A stretch of 6,779 nucleotides of DNA, from the NCBI GenBank assembly GCA_035280245.1, contig DATEGF010000309.1, positions 1 to 6,779 on the forward strand, in the 5' to 3' direction. The notes beneath the pieces were generated by a model that did not search any database, was not told where the DNA came from, and saw only the letters and a list, made by a program, of their open reading frames with translations. Source of the DNA: DASZHJ01 sp035280245. GTDB taxonomy: Bacteria; Pseudomonadota; Alphaproteobacteria; ATCC43930; CGMCC-115725. Both the position numbers and the translations under genes were made by a program. Within the stretch, counting starts at the first letter, position 1. Each line of letters starts with the position of its first letter. Shown in pieces: positions 1-6,117 of the stretch.

Positions 1-192
1 CGCAGAGGGTTCCGGCCCGGTGATCCCGAGCGGATCCTGGCCTTGCTCGCGCTCCGCCGGGTCGGCGGCGCCCTCCAGCTTGACTTCGCCGGCGGCGCCT
101 CGATCCAGCTGGAAACCGCCGAGATCCTGTGCCATCTAGACGACCTGAGCGAGCCCTGGCCCACCCGCTGGCAGCCGCGGCATCCTCTCTAG
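1..192 (+). CDS. DUF2948 family protein, C-terminal part (cut by left edge)
   Basis: The reading frame is open from base 1 and ends at TAG (190-192), giving the last 63 residues of a protein that starts outside the window. The visible tail contains LDFAGGASIQLE followed by a short helix and the ending DLSEPWPTRWQPRHP. This closely fits the conserved C-terminus of the DUF2948 family (a beta strand ending in FAGGG-x-I-x-LE, then DLG-x-PW). The family has no assigned function. In many alphaproteobacteria it sits directly upstream of hisD or hisG-hisD in the cluster found here, which supports the call. The N-terminal part cannot be judged. I am confident of the frame and fairly confident of the family, which I recognised by eye from motif and context. 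Confidence 0.8.
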   Translation, partial: RRGFRPGDPERILALLALRRVGGALQLDFAGGASIQLETAEILCHLDDLSEPWPTRWQPRHPL

Positions 193-212
193 CCCAAGAA
201 CCGGGCCAGGCG

Positions 213-233
213 GGTCGCTCCTTTTAAGCGGCC
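213..233 (+). other. Small inverted repeat in the gap before hisG
   Basis: Bases 213-219 (GGTCGCT) can pair with 227-233 (AGCGGCC), giving seven pairs including one G-U, around the 7-base loop CCTTTTA. It lies in the 63-base gap between DUF2948 and hisG. No run of T follows on either strand, so it is not a convincing intrinsic terminator. It could be a weak leader structure, or chance in GC-rich DNA. Confidence 0.25.
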
Positions 234-241
234 ATTCTTCG

Positions 242-245
242 TGGA
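242..245 (+). promoter_or_regulatory. Ribosome binding site favouring the GTG at 256 for hisG
   Basis: GGAG at 242-245 lies 10 bases upstream of GTG 256-258. The other in-frame candidate, GTG 241-243, has no purine-rich Shine-Dalgarno sequence in front of it (the preceding bases are GCCATTCTTC). This decides for the shorter HisG start. Confidence 0.5.
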
Positions 246-255
246 GACGAGATCT

Positions 256-918
256 GTGCGTGGCAACGAGACGCTGATTCTGGCGCTGCCCAAGGGCCGC
301 ATTCTGGGCGAGGTCGTGGGGCTGATGGGCCGCGCGGGCATCGCGATCGAGCGCGAGTTCGAGAACGAGGACTCGCGCCAGCTCCGCTTCAAGACCAACC
401 ACGCGGGTCTCGACGTCGTGCGCGTACGCAACTTCGACGTCGCGACCTTCGTCGCCTTCGGCGCGGCGCATCTCGGCATTTCCGGCAACGACGTCTTGAT
501 GGAGTTCGAGTATCCCGAGATCTACGCGCCGCTCGACCTCAAGGTCGGCCGTTGCCGCCTCGTGGTGGCCGCCCCGAAAGAGGTCGCGGAGCACGAGCGG
601 CCCGCGCGCTGGAGCCGCGTGCGCGTCGCCACCAAATACCCCGAGATCACCCGCCGGCATTTCGCCGCGCGCGGCGTGCAGGCGGAGTGCATCAAGCTCA
701 ATGGTGCCATGGAGCTGGCGCCCCAGCTCGGCCTCTGCCGGCGGATCGTGGACCTGGTCCAGACCGGCGCCACCTTGAAGGCGAATGGCTTGGTCGAGAT
801 CGAGCGGATCGCCGACATCACCTCACGGCTGATCGTGAACCGCGCGGCGCTCAAGACGCGGCCGGAGGAGGTTTGCGGCTGGGTCGATCGCTTCCGCGAG
901 GCGGCCGATGCCGCGTAG
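256..918 (+). CDS. hisG: ATP phosphoribosyltransferase catalytic subunit HisG, short form
   Basis: HisG joins ATP and PRPP to give phosphoribosyl-ATP, the committed first step of histidine synthesis in the cytoplasm. From GTG 256 the protein has 220 residues; a GTG at 241 would add five more but lacks a ribosome binding site. Visible motifs are the N-terminal LILALPKGR (about 7-15), GISGNDVLM (about 74-82), and the PRPP-binding segment DLVQTGATLKANGL (about 166-179). The protein ends about where the short HisG class ends, without the roughly 80-residue C-terminal regulatory domain of the long, E. coli-type enzyme. Short HisG proteins normally work with, and are feedback-regulated through, the HisRS-like partner HisZ. 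No hisZ lies in this window. hisD starts inside the last 11 bases of this gene, so the two are probably translated together. Confidence 0.96.
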   Translation: MRGNETLILALPKGRILGEVVGLMGRAGIAIEREFENEDSRQLRFKTNHAGLDVVRVRNFDVATFVAFGAAHLGISGNDVLMEFEYPEIYAPLDLKVGRCRLVVAAPKEVAEHERPARWSRVRVATKYPEITRRHFAARGVQAECIKLNGAMELAPQLGLCRRIVDLVQTGATLKANGLVEIERIADITSRLIVNRAALKTRPEEVCGWVDRFREAADAA

Positions 919-2215
919 GCTCGACGCCCGCGCACCGGACTTCGAGGCCGCCTTCGCCGCGCTCCTCGCGGACAAGCGCGAGACCGCCGCCGATGTCGAC
1001 GCCGCGGTCGCGGAGATCATCGACGCCGTGCGCCGGCGCGGCGATGCGGCCCTCCTCGAGCTCACGGAGCGGTTCGATCGCGTCAAACTCACGAAGGCCG
1101 CGCTCCGAATCCCGGCTGACGAGATCGAGACGGCGGCGCGGAGCTGCTCGGCGGAGACGATCCGGGCGCTCGACCTCGCGGCCGAGCGGATTGAGGCCTA
1201 TCACCGGCGGCTTCTGCCGGGCGATCTCGACTACGTGGACGCTGACGGTGTCCGGCTCGGCGCGCGCTGGCGACCGCTTGCGTCCGTGGGGATCTATGTG
1301 CCGGGTGGTCTCGCTGCCTACCCCTCCTCCGTCCTGATGAATGCGATTCCCGCGCGCGTCGCCGGCGTCGAGCGGATCGCGATGGCGGTGCCGACGCCCG
1401 ACGGCAAGCTCAATCCGCTCGTGCTCGCGGCGGCGAAGCGCGCAGGGGTCAGCGAGATCTACCGCGTGGGCGGCGCCCAGGCGATCGCCGCGCTCGCCTA
1501 CGGAACCGAGAGCATTCCGGCGGTCGACAAGGTCGTCGGGCCCGGTAACGCCTACGTCGCGGCGGCGAAGCGCCGGGTGTTCGGCATGGTCGGTATCGAC
1601 ATGATCGCGGGACCTTCGGAGATCCTAGTGGTAGCGGACGCCGCCAACGATCCCGCCTGGATCGCCGCCGATCTCCTCTCGCAATGCGAGCACGATACCG
1701 CCGCGCAGGCGATCCTGATCACCGATGATGCCGGCTTTGTCGAGCGGGTTGCACGCGCCGCCGAGGCGCACTTGCGCACGCTGCCGCGCGCGGAGATCGC
1801 TGGCGAGAGCTGGGCGCGCCACGGCGCGCTCATCACGGTCGCGGATCTCGGCGACGCCGCGGGGATCGTCGACCGCGTAGCGCCCGAGCACCTCGAGCTC
1901 GCCCTCGACAGCGCCGCCGGCGAGGCCTTCGCCGCAAAGGTGCGCCACGCCGGCGCGATCTTCGTTGGCCGGCACACGCCGGAGGCGGTCGGTGACTATG
2001 TCGGCGGGCCCAATCACGTACTGCCGACGGCGCGGAGCGCGCGATTCTCCTCGGGGCTGGGCGTGCACGACTTCCTGAAGCGCACCTCGATCCTGAGCTG
2101 CGGGCCTGAGAGCTTGCGGGCGATCGGCCCCGCCGCCATGACGCTGGCGCAGGCCGAGGGGCTCGACGCCCACGCGCTCTCCATCGCGCTACGCCTCAAT
2201 CTGCCGGCGCGCTGA
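908..2215 (+). CDS. hisD: Histidinol dehydrogenase HisD
   Basis: HisD oxidises L-histidinol to L-histidine in two NAD-dependent steps, the last of the pathway, using a bound zinc ion. The 435-residue length is typical. Motifs in order are VGIYVPGG (127-134), GGAQAIAALAYGT (188-200), VDKVVGPGNAYVAAAKR (206-222), GIDMIAGPSEILVVAD (229-244), SQCEHD (258-263), APEHLE (325-330), VGDYVGGPNH (361-370) and EGLDAH (417-422). The zinc ligands known from the E. coli enzyme appear as Gln259, His262, Asp363 and His422, and the catalytic Glu-His pair as Glu327-His328, so the enzyme looks intact. The ATG at 908 overlaps the end of hisG by 11 bases and has GAGG at 899-902, five bases upstream. Confidence 0.98.
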   Translation: MPRRLDARAPDFEAAFAALLADKRETAADVDAAVAEIIDAVRRRGDAALLELTERFDRVKLTKAALRIPADEIETAARSCSAETIRALDLAAERIEAYHRRLLPGDLDYVDADGVRLGARWRPLASVGIYVPGGLAAYPSSVLMNAIPARVAGVERIAMAVPTPDGKLNPLVLAAAKRAGVSEIYRVGGAQAIAALAYGTESIPAVDKVVGPGNAYVAAAKRRVFGMVGIDMIAGPSEILVVADAANDPAWIAADLLSQCEHDTAAQAILITDDAGFVERVARAAEAHLRTLPRAEIAGESWARHGALITVADLGDAAGIVDRVAPEHLELALDSAAGEAFAAKVRHAGAIFVGRHTPEAVGDYVGGPNHVLPTARSARFSSGLGVHDFLKRTSILSCGPESLRAIGPAAMTLAQAEGLDAHALSIALRLNLPAR

Positions 2216-2225
2216 GAGCATCGCC

Positions 2226-2696
2226 ATGAGTACGCAGCGGATCGTCAAGATCGACCTGGACGAGCGCAGCGTTGTCCGCCGCAACGCCGACATCGAGCAC
2301 GAGCGAGCGGTCGCGATCTTCGATCTTCTCGAGGAGAATCTGTTCGCGCCCATGGCCGCGCACGAGGGCCCGTTCCATCTGCAGATCGGGCTCGAGGAAG
2401 GCCGCCTGGTCGTGGAGATCCGCGACACCGGCGATCGTCTGCTCGACCGTTTCACTGTCGCGCTGCAGCCCTTCCGCGGCATCATGCGCGACTATTTCCT
2501 GATCTGCGAGAGCTACTACTCCGCCATCCGCACGGCGAGCCCGTCGAAGATCGAGGCGATCGACGTCGGCCGGCGCAGCCTGCACAACGAGGGCTCCGAG
2601 CTCCTGCGCGACCAGCTCGCGAGCAAGGTCGATATCGACCTCGACACCGCGCGGCGGCTCTTCACCCTGCTGTGCGTCCTGCACATCAGGGGGTGA
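2226..2696 (+). CDS. UPF0262 family protein of unknown function
   Basis: This 156-residue protein belongs to UPF0262, an uncharacterised family largely restricted to alphaproteobacteria. Its conserved stretches are easy to see: IEHERAVAIFDLLEENLF (23-40), LQPFRGIMRDYFLICESYY (80-98), IEAIDVGRRSLHNEGSELL (109-127) and DTARRLFTLLCVLH (140-153). It has no signal peptide, no membrane segment and no evident catalytic motif, so it is predicted to be a soluble cytoplasmic protein. The ATG lies 10 bases after the hisD stop, with a weak GAGAG (2214-2218) seven bases upstream. Its place between hisD and the phosphatase gene is the usual one in this cluster. No function can be assigned from the sequence. 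Confidence 0.93.
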   Translation: MSTQRIVKIDLDERSVVRRNADIEHERAVAIFDLLEENLFAPMAAHEGPFHLQIGLEEGRLVVEIRDTGDRLLDRFTVALQPFRGIMRDYFLICESYYSAIRTASPSKIEAIDVGRRSLHNEGSELLRDQLASKVDIDLDTARRLFTLLCVLHIRG

Positions 2697-2702
2697 GGCG
2701 GC

Positions 2703-3143
2703 ATGCGTCTCCCCGGCAGCGTGCTGTTCGCCTGCAACCACAATGCGATCCGCTCGCCCATGGCCGCGGCCATGCTGCGGCAGTTGCACGCCCGGCGGAT
2801 CTTCGTGGATTCTGTCGGCGTCCGGCCGCTGCCGATCGATCCCTTCGCCGTCGCCGTGATGGACGAGCTCGGGATCAGCCTCCGTGATCACATAGCGAAG
2901 AGCTTCGAGGAGCTCGAGGATCTGTCCTTCGACCTCGTGGTCTCGCTGACGCCGGAGGCGCAGCACAGCGCGGTCGAGCTGACGCGCTCCATGGCCTGCG
3001 ACGTCGAGTACTGGCCGTCCTTCGACGCGACCGGCGTCGACGGCAGCCGCGAGGAGATCCTGACCGCTTATCGCACCGTCCGCGACACGCTCTGGCGCCG
3101 CGTTCAGGAGCGGTTCCCGCCGGTGCCGCAGGGCCAGGTATGA
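2703..3143 (+). CDS. Low-molecular-weight phosphatase / arsenate-reductase-like protein
   Basis: The protein has 146 residues and the fold signature of low-molecular-weight protein tyrosine phosphatases and related arsenate reductases. The P-loop is CNHNAIRS (11-18), a C-x5-R-S motif with nucleophile Cys11 and phosphate-binding Arg17. It is followed by DSVGVRPLPIDPFAVAVM (36-53), KSFEELEDLSFDLVVSLTPEA (residues 66-86) and GSREEILTAYRTVRD (114-128). The general-acid loop, normally Asp-Pro, appears as Asp108-Ala109 in WPSFDATG. The physiological substrate is unknown; homologues are often annotated as arsenate reductase on similarity alone, and no ars genes are nearby. The ATG at 2703 lies six bases after the UPF0262 stop, with GAGG (2695-2698) overlapping that stop. 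The stop overlaps the maf start (ATGA), which suggests coupled translation. Confidence 0.9.
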   Translation: MRLPGSVLFACNHNAIRSPMAAAMLRQLHARRIFVDSVGVRPLPIDPFAVAVMDELGISLRDHIAKSFEELEDLSFDLVVSLTPEAQHSAVELTRSMACDVEYWPSFDATGVDGSREEILTAYRTVRDTLWRRVQERFPPVPQGQV

Positions 3144-3757
3144 GCGAGACCGCCCTTGCACGGCCGGCGTTGGTGCTAGCCTCGGCTTCGCCGCGGCGCC
3201 TCGCGCTCCTGGCTCAGGTGCGGCTTTCGCCCGATACCGTCGATCCCGCGGATATCGACGAGACACCGCTACCGCGGGAGTTGCCGCGGCCGCATGCGCT
3301 CCGACTCGCGGAGGCCAAGGCGCGGGCCGTGGCGTCGCGACACGCCGGCGCTTTCGTCCTCGGCGCCGACACTGTCGTCGCTTGCGGCCGGCGCATTCTG
3401 CCGGCTGTCCGCGACGTCGAGACCGCGCGGCGTTGCCTCGCGTTGCTCTCGGGGCGACGGCATCGCGTCGTCGGAGGGATCGCGCTGATCGCGCCGGGCG
3501 GCTCGCTCGCAACCCGCTTGGTCGAATCCATCGTCACGTTTCGGAGGCTCGATCCGGCGGAGATCGAGGCCTATCTCGCGGCGCGCGAATGGGAGGGCAA
3601 GGCGGGCGGCTATGCAATCCAGGGATTGGCCGCACGCTTCGTGCGGCAGCTCGGGGGATCCTACTCCAATATCGTGGGTTTGCCGCTCTTCGAGACCGTG
3701 GCGCTGCTCGCCGGCAAGGGCTACGAGCCCGCGCGCAAGATCGAGCGGAGACCCTGA
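3140..3757 (+). CDS. maf: Maf family nucleoside triphosphate pyrophosphatase
   Basis: Maf proteins hydrolyse non-canonical or surplus nucleoside triphosphates to monophosphates, and in some bacteria they affect septum formation. The 205-residue protein shows the family signature LASASPRR (13-20), HALRLAEAKA (52-61), the catalytic-site GADTVV (75-80), LSGRRHRVVGG (103-113) and WEGKAGGYAIQG (151-162) followed by GSYSNIVGLPLFET (173-186). The GKAGGY-x-IQG form points to the dTTP/UTP (YhdE-like) branch rather than the m7GTP (YceF-like) branch. The segment after GRRIL reads LPAVRD, whereas most members have a lysine there (G-K-P or P-K-x), so one usual active-site lysine is not apparent. The start overlaps the phosphatase stop by four bases, and rng follows with a one-base overlap. 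Confidence 0.95.
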   Translation: MSETALARPALVLASASPRRLALLAQVRLSPDTVDPADIDETPLPRELPRPHALRLAEAKARAVASRHAGAFVLGADTVVACGRRILPAVRDVETARRCLALLSGRRHRVVGGIALIAPGGSLATRLVESIVTFRRLDPAEIEAYLAAREWEGKAGGYAIQGLAARFVRQLGGSYSNIVGLPLFETVALLAGKGYEPARKIERRP

Positions 3758-5163
3758 TGCGCCGGCTGTTGATCGCGGCGACGCCCGGCGAACTCCGGGG
3801 TGCCGTCGTCGACGGGGAGTCGCTCGTCGACTTCCGGTTGCTCCGGACCGTGGGCCAGAGCGCGGTGGGCGATGTCTTCCTCGGCCGCGTGACGCGACTG
3901 CAGCCGGCGCTGCGTGCGGCACTCGTGGACATCGGGCAGGAGCGGCCGGCCTATCTGAGCGCCGACGACGCGGCACCGCGCCAAGGCCTCGCCGGCTTGA
4001 CCGAAGGCGCCAGCATCGTGGTGCAGGTGAAGCGCGACGCGCGGGCCGACAAGGCGGCGGCCGTGACGCTGCGCTCGCGCCTCCGCGGTCGCCTCCTGGA
4101 CTGGACACCCGCGCGGTCGGGTGTGGTCGCGGACGAGGTTGCGGTGAAGCTCCGGGATCGCGCGAGCGAGCGCGTAGCCACCCAATTAAGCGCAGGCGAG
4201 GGTGTACGACTGCACGCGAACGCCGGCAGCGCGTCGCCCGATGATTTGAGCGCGGCCATCGCCGCGTTGCGCGCACGGTGGGACCAGATCGAAATGCAGC
4301 GTGCTGGAGCCGAGGCGCCAGCGTGCCTCGAAGCCATACCTCCACTCCCGCGCTTGCTGGACACGCTCGCCGATCAGTTCGCCGAAGAGATCGCCGTCGA
4401 TGATCCCCGTGTGCTCACTGAGGTGCGTGCCTGGCTTGTCCGCGAGCGGCCGGCTCTGGCAGAACGCCTGTCGTTCCACCGCGGGCCGCCAGCGATGCTT
4501 GAAGCGGCGGGCGTCGCCGATGTCGTAGCAGGGTTACTGGAGCTTCGCATTGAGCTCCCGAACGGTGGCGCGGTCACGATCGAACCGACGGCGGCGGCCA
4601 CCCTGATCGATGTCGATAGCGGCTCGCTGGACGGCGAGGGGAGGAGCGGCGAGGACGCGCTGCTCGCGACGAACCTTGAGGCCGCATCGGTGATCGGCCG
4701 GCAGATCCGCCTGCGCGGGATCGCGGGCGCGCTGGTGGTGGATTTCATCGGGCTCCGTCGACGCGAGAGTCGCGAGCGCTTGCTCGAGGCGTTTCGCGCG
4801 GCACTTGCGGCCGAGGTGCCGGAGGCACAGCTTCTGGGCTGGACTCGGCTCGGACACGTCGAGTTGACCCGGCCACGGCGCGAAGCGCCGCTACACGAGA
4901 TCGTGTTCGAGCGCACGGCCCACGGCGGATATGCGAAGACGGCGCTCACCGTCGGGCTGGAGGCGCTGGCGGCGGTAGAGCGCCGCGTGGCCGCCGCGCC
5001 GGCGCATGCACCCCAGCTTCGGGTTCATCCCGCGATTGCCACGATCCTTGCGGGAGCGGTGGACCCGGCACGACAGGCGCTGGAGACCCGCCTCGGCCGC
5101 GCGATCTCGATCGTCGCCGAGCCCGGCCGCGCGCGCGAAAGCTTCGACATTGGCGACGCCTGA
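3757..5163 (+). CDS. rng: RNase E/G family ribonuclease, divergent, without zinc-link cysteines
   Basis: The protein has 468 residues from ATG 3757, which overlaps the maf stop (TGATG) and has GGAG at 3747-3750, six bases upstream. The frame stays open to 3382, but the RNase N-terminus MRRLLIAATPGELRGAVVDG begins here. RNase E/G enzymes cut single-stranded RNA in mRNA decay and rRNA maturation. Visible parts are an S1-like domain (about 36-110, with VFLGRVTRLQPALRAALVDIG at residues 40-60), the DNase-I-like core with IDVDSG (284-289) and GALVVDFIGLRRRESRERLL (324-343), and a small C-terminal domain (about 395-468). The metal-binding acids are present as Asp285 and Asp329, but the usual Asn of IDVNSG is Asp287. 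The CPxC zinc-link expected near 385-392 is absent; the only cysteine is Cys190. The expected 5'-sensor Arg-Thr reads His153-Ala154. It is a family member, but its activity or oligomeric form may differ from the E. coli enzymes. Confidence 0.9.
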   Translation: MRRLLIAATPGELRGAVVDGESLVDFRLLRTVGQSAVGDVFLGRVTRLQPALRAALVDIGQERPAYLSADDAAPRQGLAGLTEGASIVVQVKRDARADKAAAVTLRSRLRGRLLDWTPARSGVVADEVAVKLRDRASERVATQLSAGEGVRLHANAGSASPDDLSAAIAALRARWDQIEMQRAGAEAPACLEAIPPLPRLLDTLADQFAEEIAVDDPRVLTEVRAWLVRERPALAERLSFHRGPPAMLEAAGVADVVAGLLELRIELPNGGAVTIEPTAAATLIDVDSGSLDGEGRSGEDALLATNLEAASVIGRQIRLRGIAGALVVDFIGLRRRESRERLLEAFRAALAAEVPEAQLLGWTRLGHVELTRPRREAPLHEIVFERTAHGGYAKTALTVGLEALAAVERRVAAAPAHAPQLRVHPAIATILAGAVDPARQALETRLGRAISIVAEPGRARESFDIGDA

Positions 5164-5178
5164 CCCTATCTAAAAGGC

Positions 5179-5370
5179 ATGAGCGACCAACCGAATCCGA
5201 AAGCCTGCCCGATCTGCGGCAAGCTCAGCAGCGAGCGCCACAAGCCTTTCTGCTCCCAGCGCTGCGCCACGATCGATCTCGCCCGCTGGATCACCGGGTC
5301 CTATCGCGTGCCCACTGACGAGACGCCCGAGGACGCGCCCCAGCGGGGCGAGGAGAGCGACCGGGAATAG
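5179..5370 (+). CDS. yacG: YacG, zinc-binding DNA gyrase inhibitor
   Basis: YacG is a small zinc protein that binds the GyrB subunit of DNA gyrase and blocks its activity. The 63-residue protein carries the four zinc ligands Cys10, Cys13, Cys25 and Cys29 in the family pattern C-x2-C-x11-C-x3-C (CPICGK, then PFCSQRC), followed by the conserved DLARWITGSYRVP (33-45) and an acidic tail. The ATG at 5179 is the only start in this frame after the rng stop. Its purine run AAAAGG (5172-5177) is only one base from the ATG, closer than optimal, so translation may depend on ribosomes finishing rng 15 bases upstream. rng-yacG adjacency is common in alphaproteobacteria. Confidence 0.95.
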   Translation: MSDQPNPKACPICGKLSSERHKPFCSQRCATIDLARWITGSYRVPTDETPEDAPQRGEESDRE

Positions 5371-5384
5371 CGGCACCCTCGGAT

Positions 5385-5413
5385 TTGATCCGCGCCGGCC
5401 CTTCCGCCAGAAT
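5385..5413 (+). promoter_or_regulatory. Possible sigma70-like promoter for the CMD-ABC unit
   Basis: TTGATC (5385-5390) matches four of six bases of the -35 consensus. CAGAAT (5408-5413), after a 17-base spacer, matches four of six of the -10 consensus. Transcription would start near 5420, about 30 bases before the CMD start. This gap is the only sizeable break in the gene train and coincides with a change of functional theme, which is the main support. The match is weak, and alphaproteobacterial promoters often deviate from this consensus. A five-pair hairpin (CGGAT 5380-5384 with ATCCG 5388-5392) overlaps the -35. It has no adjacent T run, so it is not a clear terminator for yacG. Confidence 0.25.
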
Positions 5414-5448
5414 GTTTTTCGAGCGATCAACAAGTGCCGGAGTGACCG

Positions 5449-6117
5449 ATGACGACGAAGCCCCGCATCAGCTACGTCGACCCCGCGACGCTCGATGACC
5501 CCAAGATGCTGGCGGAGCTGGAGCGCTGCCGGCGCGAGGGCACGCCCAGGCCCGAGAGCCAAGCGGTCCGCGCCCACGTGCCCGCGACTTTCTGGTCGTT
5601 CGCCAACACCTGGCAGACGGTGTTCCGCGAGGGCGTCTGCGATCACAGCATCAAGGAGCTCTGCCGGGTCTATGTCTCGCGATCGGTCAAATGCGAGTAC
5701 TGCGGCAACCAGCGCTCGATCAAATCCGCGAAGCAGGGGTTGATCGAGGAGGACTACCGCGACCTGCTCGAGTTCGAGAAATCCAAGCGCTACGACGAGC
5801 GCCAGAAGGCGGCGCTCGCCTACGCCGAGGCGATCACCTGGGACCTGCCTGCGGACGATGCACTCTGGCAGCGCCTGCACCGGCATTTCAGTGAGCCCGA
5901 GCTCGTGGAGCTCGGCTACTTCGTCGCGATCACCATGGGCCAGCAGCGCTGGCTCCGCACCCTCGACATCGAGCACCACCAGGTGATGCCGGGTACCGCA
6001 GCCTCCATGGCGCCGGGGCTCGAGACGGCGGAGGCGCTTGCCAAGGCGAAGGCCGCGCCAGATTACTGGGCGAAACAGCCGGCCTCGGCCTCGCGCGGCA
6101 AGCAGGCGGCGGAGTGA
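5449..6117 (+). CDS. Carboxymuconolactone decarboxylase (CMD)/AhpD-fold protein
   Basis: This 222-residue protein fits the CMD/AhpD superfamily. A helical segment with AHVPATFWSFANTWQTVF (42-59) leads into IKELCRVYVSRSVKCEYCGNQRS (68-90), the position of the family's C-x2-C redox motif (Cys82 and Cys85). A second helical part with HFSEPELVELGYFVAITMGQQ (146-166) follows. AhpD-type peroxidase partners usually have a histidine four residues after the second cysteine; here that residue is Arg89, so the proton-relay chemistry of AhpD is not assured. No signal peptide or membrane segment is seen. The ATG has GGAG (5439-5442) six bases upstream. The TGA overlaps the GTG of the ABC ATPase, so the two are probably co-translated and functionally linked, perhaps in uptake and turnover of an organic substrate. 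The substrate is unknown. Confidence 0.88.
   Translation: MTTKPRISYVDPATLDDPKMLAELERCRREGTPRPESQAVRAHVPATFWSFANTWQTVFREGVCDHSIKELCRVYVSRSVKCEYCGNQRSIKSAKQGLIEEDYRDLLEFEKSKRYDERQKAALAYAEAITWDLPADDALWQRLHRHFSEPELVELGYFVAITMGQQRWLRTLDIEHHQVMPGTAASMAPGLETAEALAKAKAAPDYWAKQPASASRGKQAAE

Noticed and set aside
552..1337. A 261-codon open frame on the plus strand across the hisG-hisD junction
   Set aside because: It is an off-frame shadow of two well-identified genes, with Arg/Pro-rich translation and no motifs.
2196..3512. A 438-codon open frame on the minus strand
   Set aside because: It lies antisense to UPF0262, the phosphatase and maf, all firmly identified. Its translation is arginine- and alanine-rich low-complexity sequence without recognisable motifs, as expected for shadow frames in GC-rich DNA.
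3382..3756. Possible N-terminal extension of the rng frame
   Set aside because: The upstream stretch lies entirely within maf, translates to low-complexity Arg/Ala sequence, and the family N-terminus starts at ATG 3757 with a good ribosome binding site.
3269..4345. A 358-codon open frame on the minus strand
   Set aside because: It is antisense to maf and rng, has very biased Arg/Pro/Ser composition and no domain signature, and is explained by high GC content.
5371..5448. Intrinsic terminator after yacG
   Set aside because: The five-pair hairpin at 5380-5392 is separated from the T5 run at 5415-5419 by more than 20 bases, so the two do not form a standard terminator.
5170..5979. A 269-codon open frame on the minus strand
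   Set aside because: It overlaps yacG and most of the CMD gene in antisense. Both sense genes carry clear family motifs and this frame shows none.
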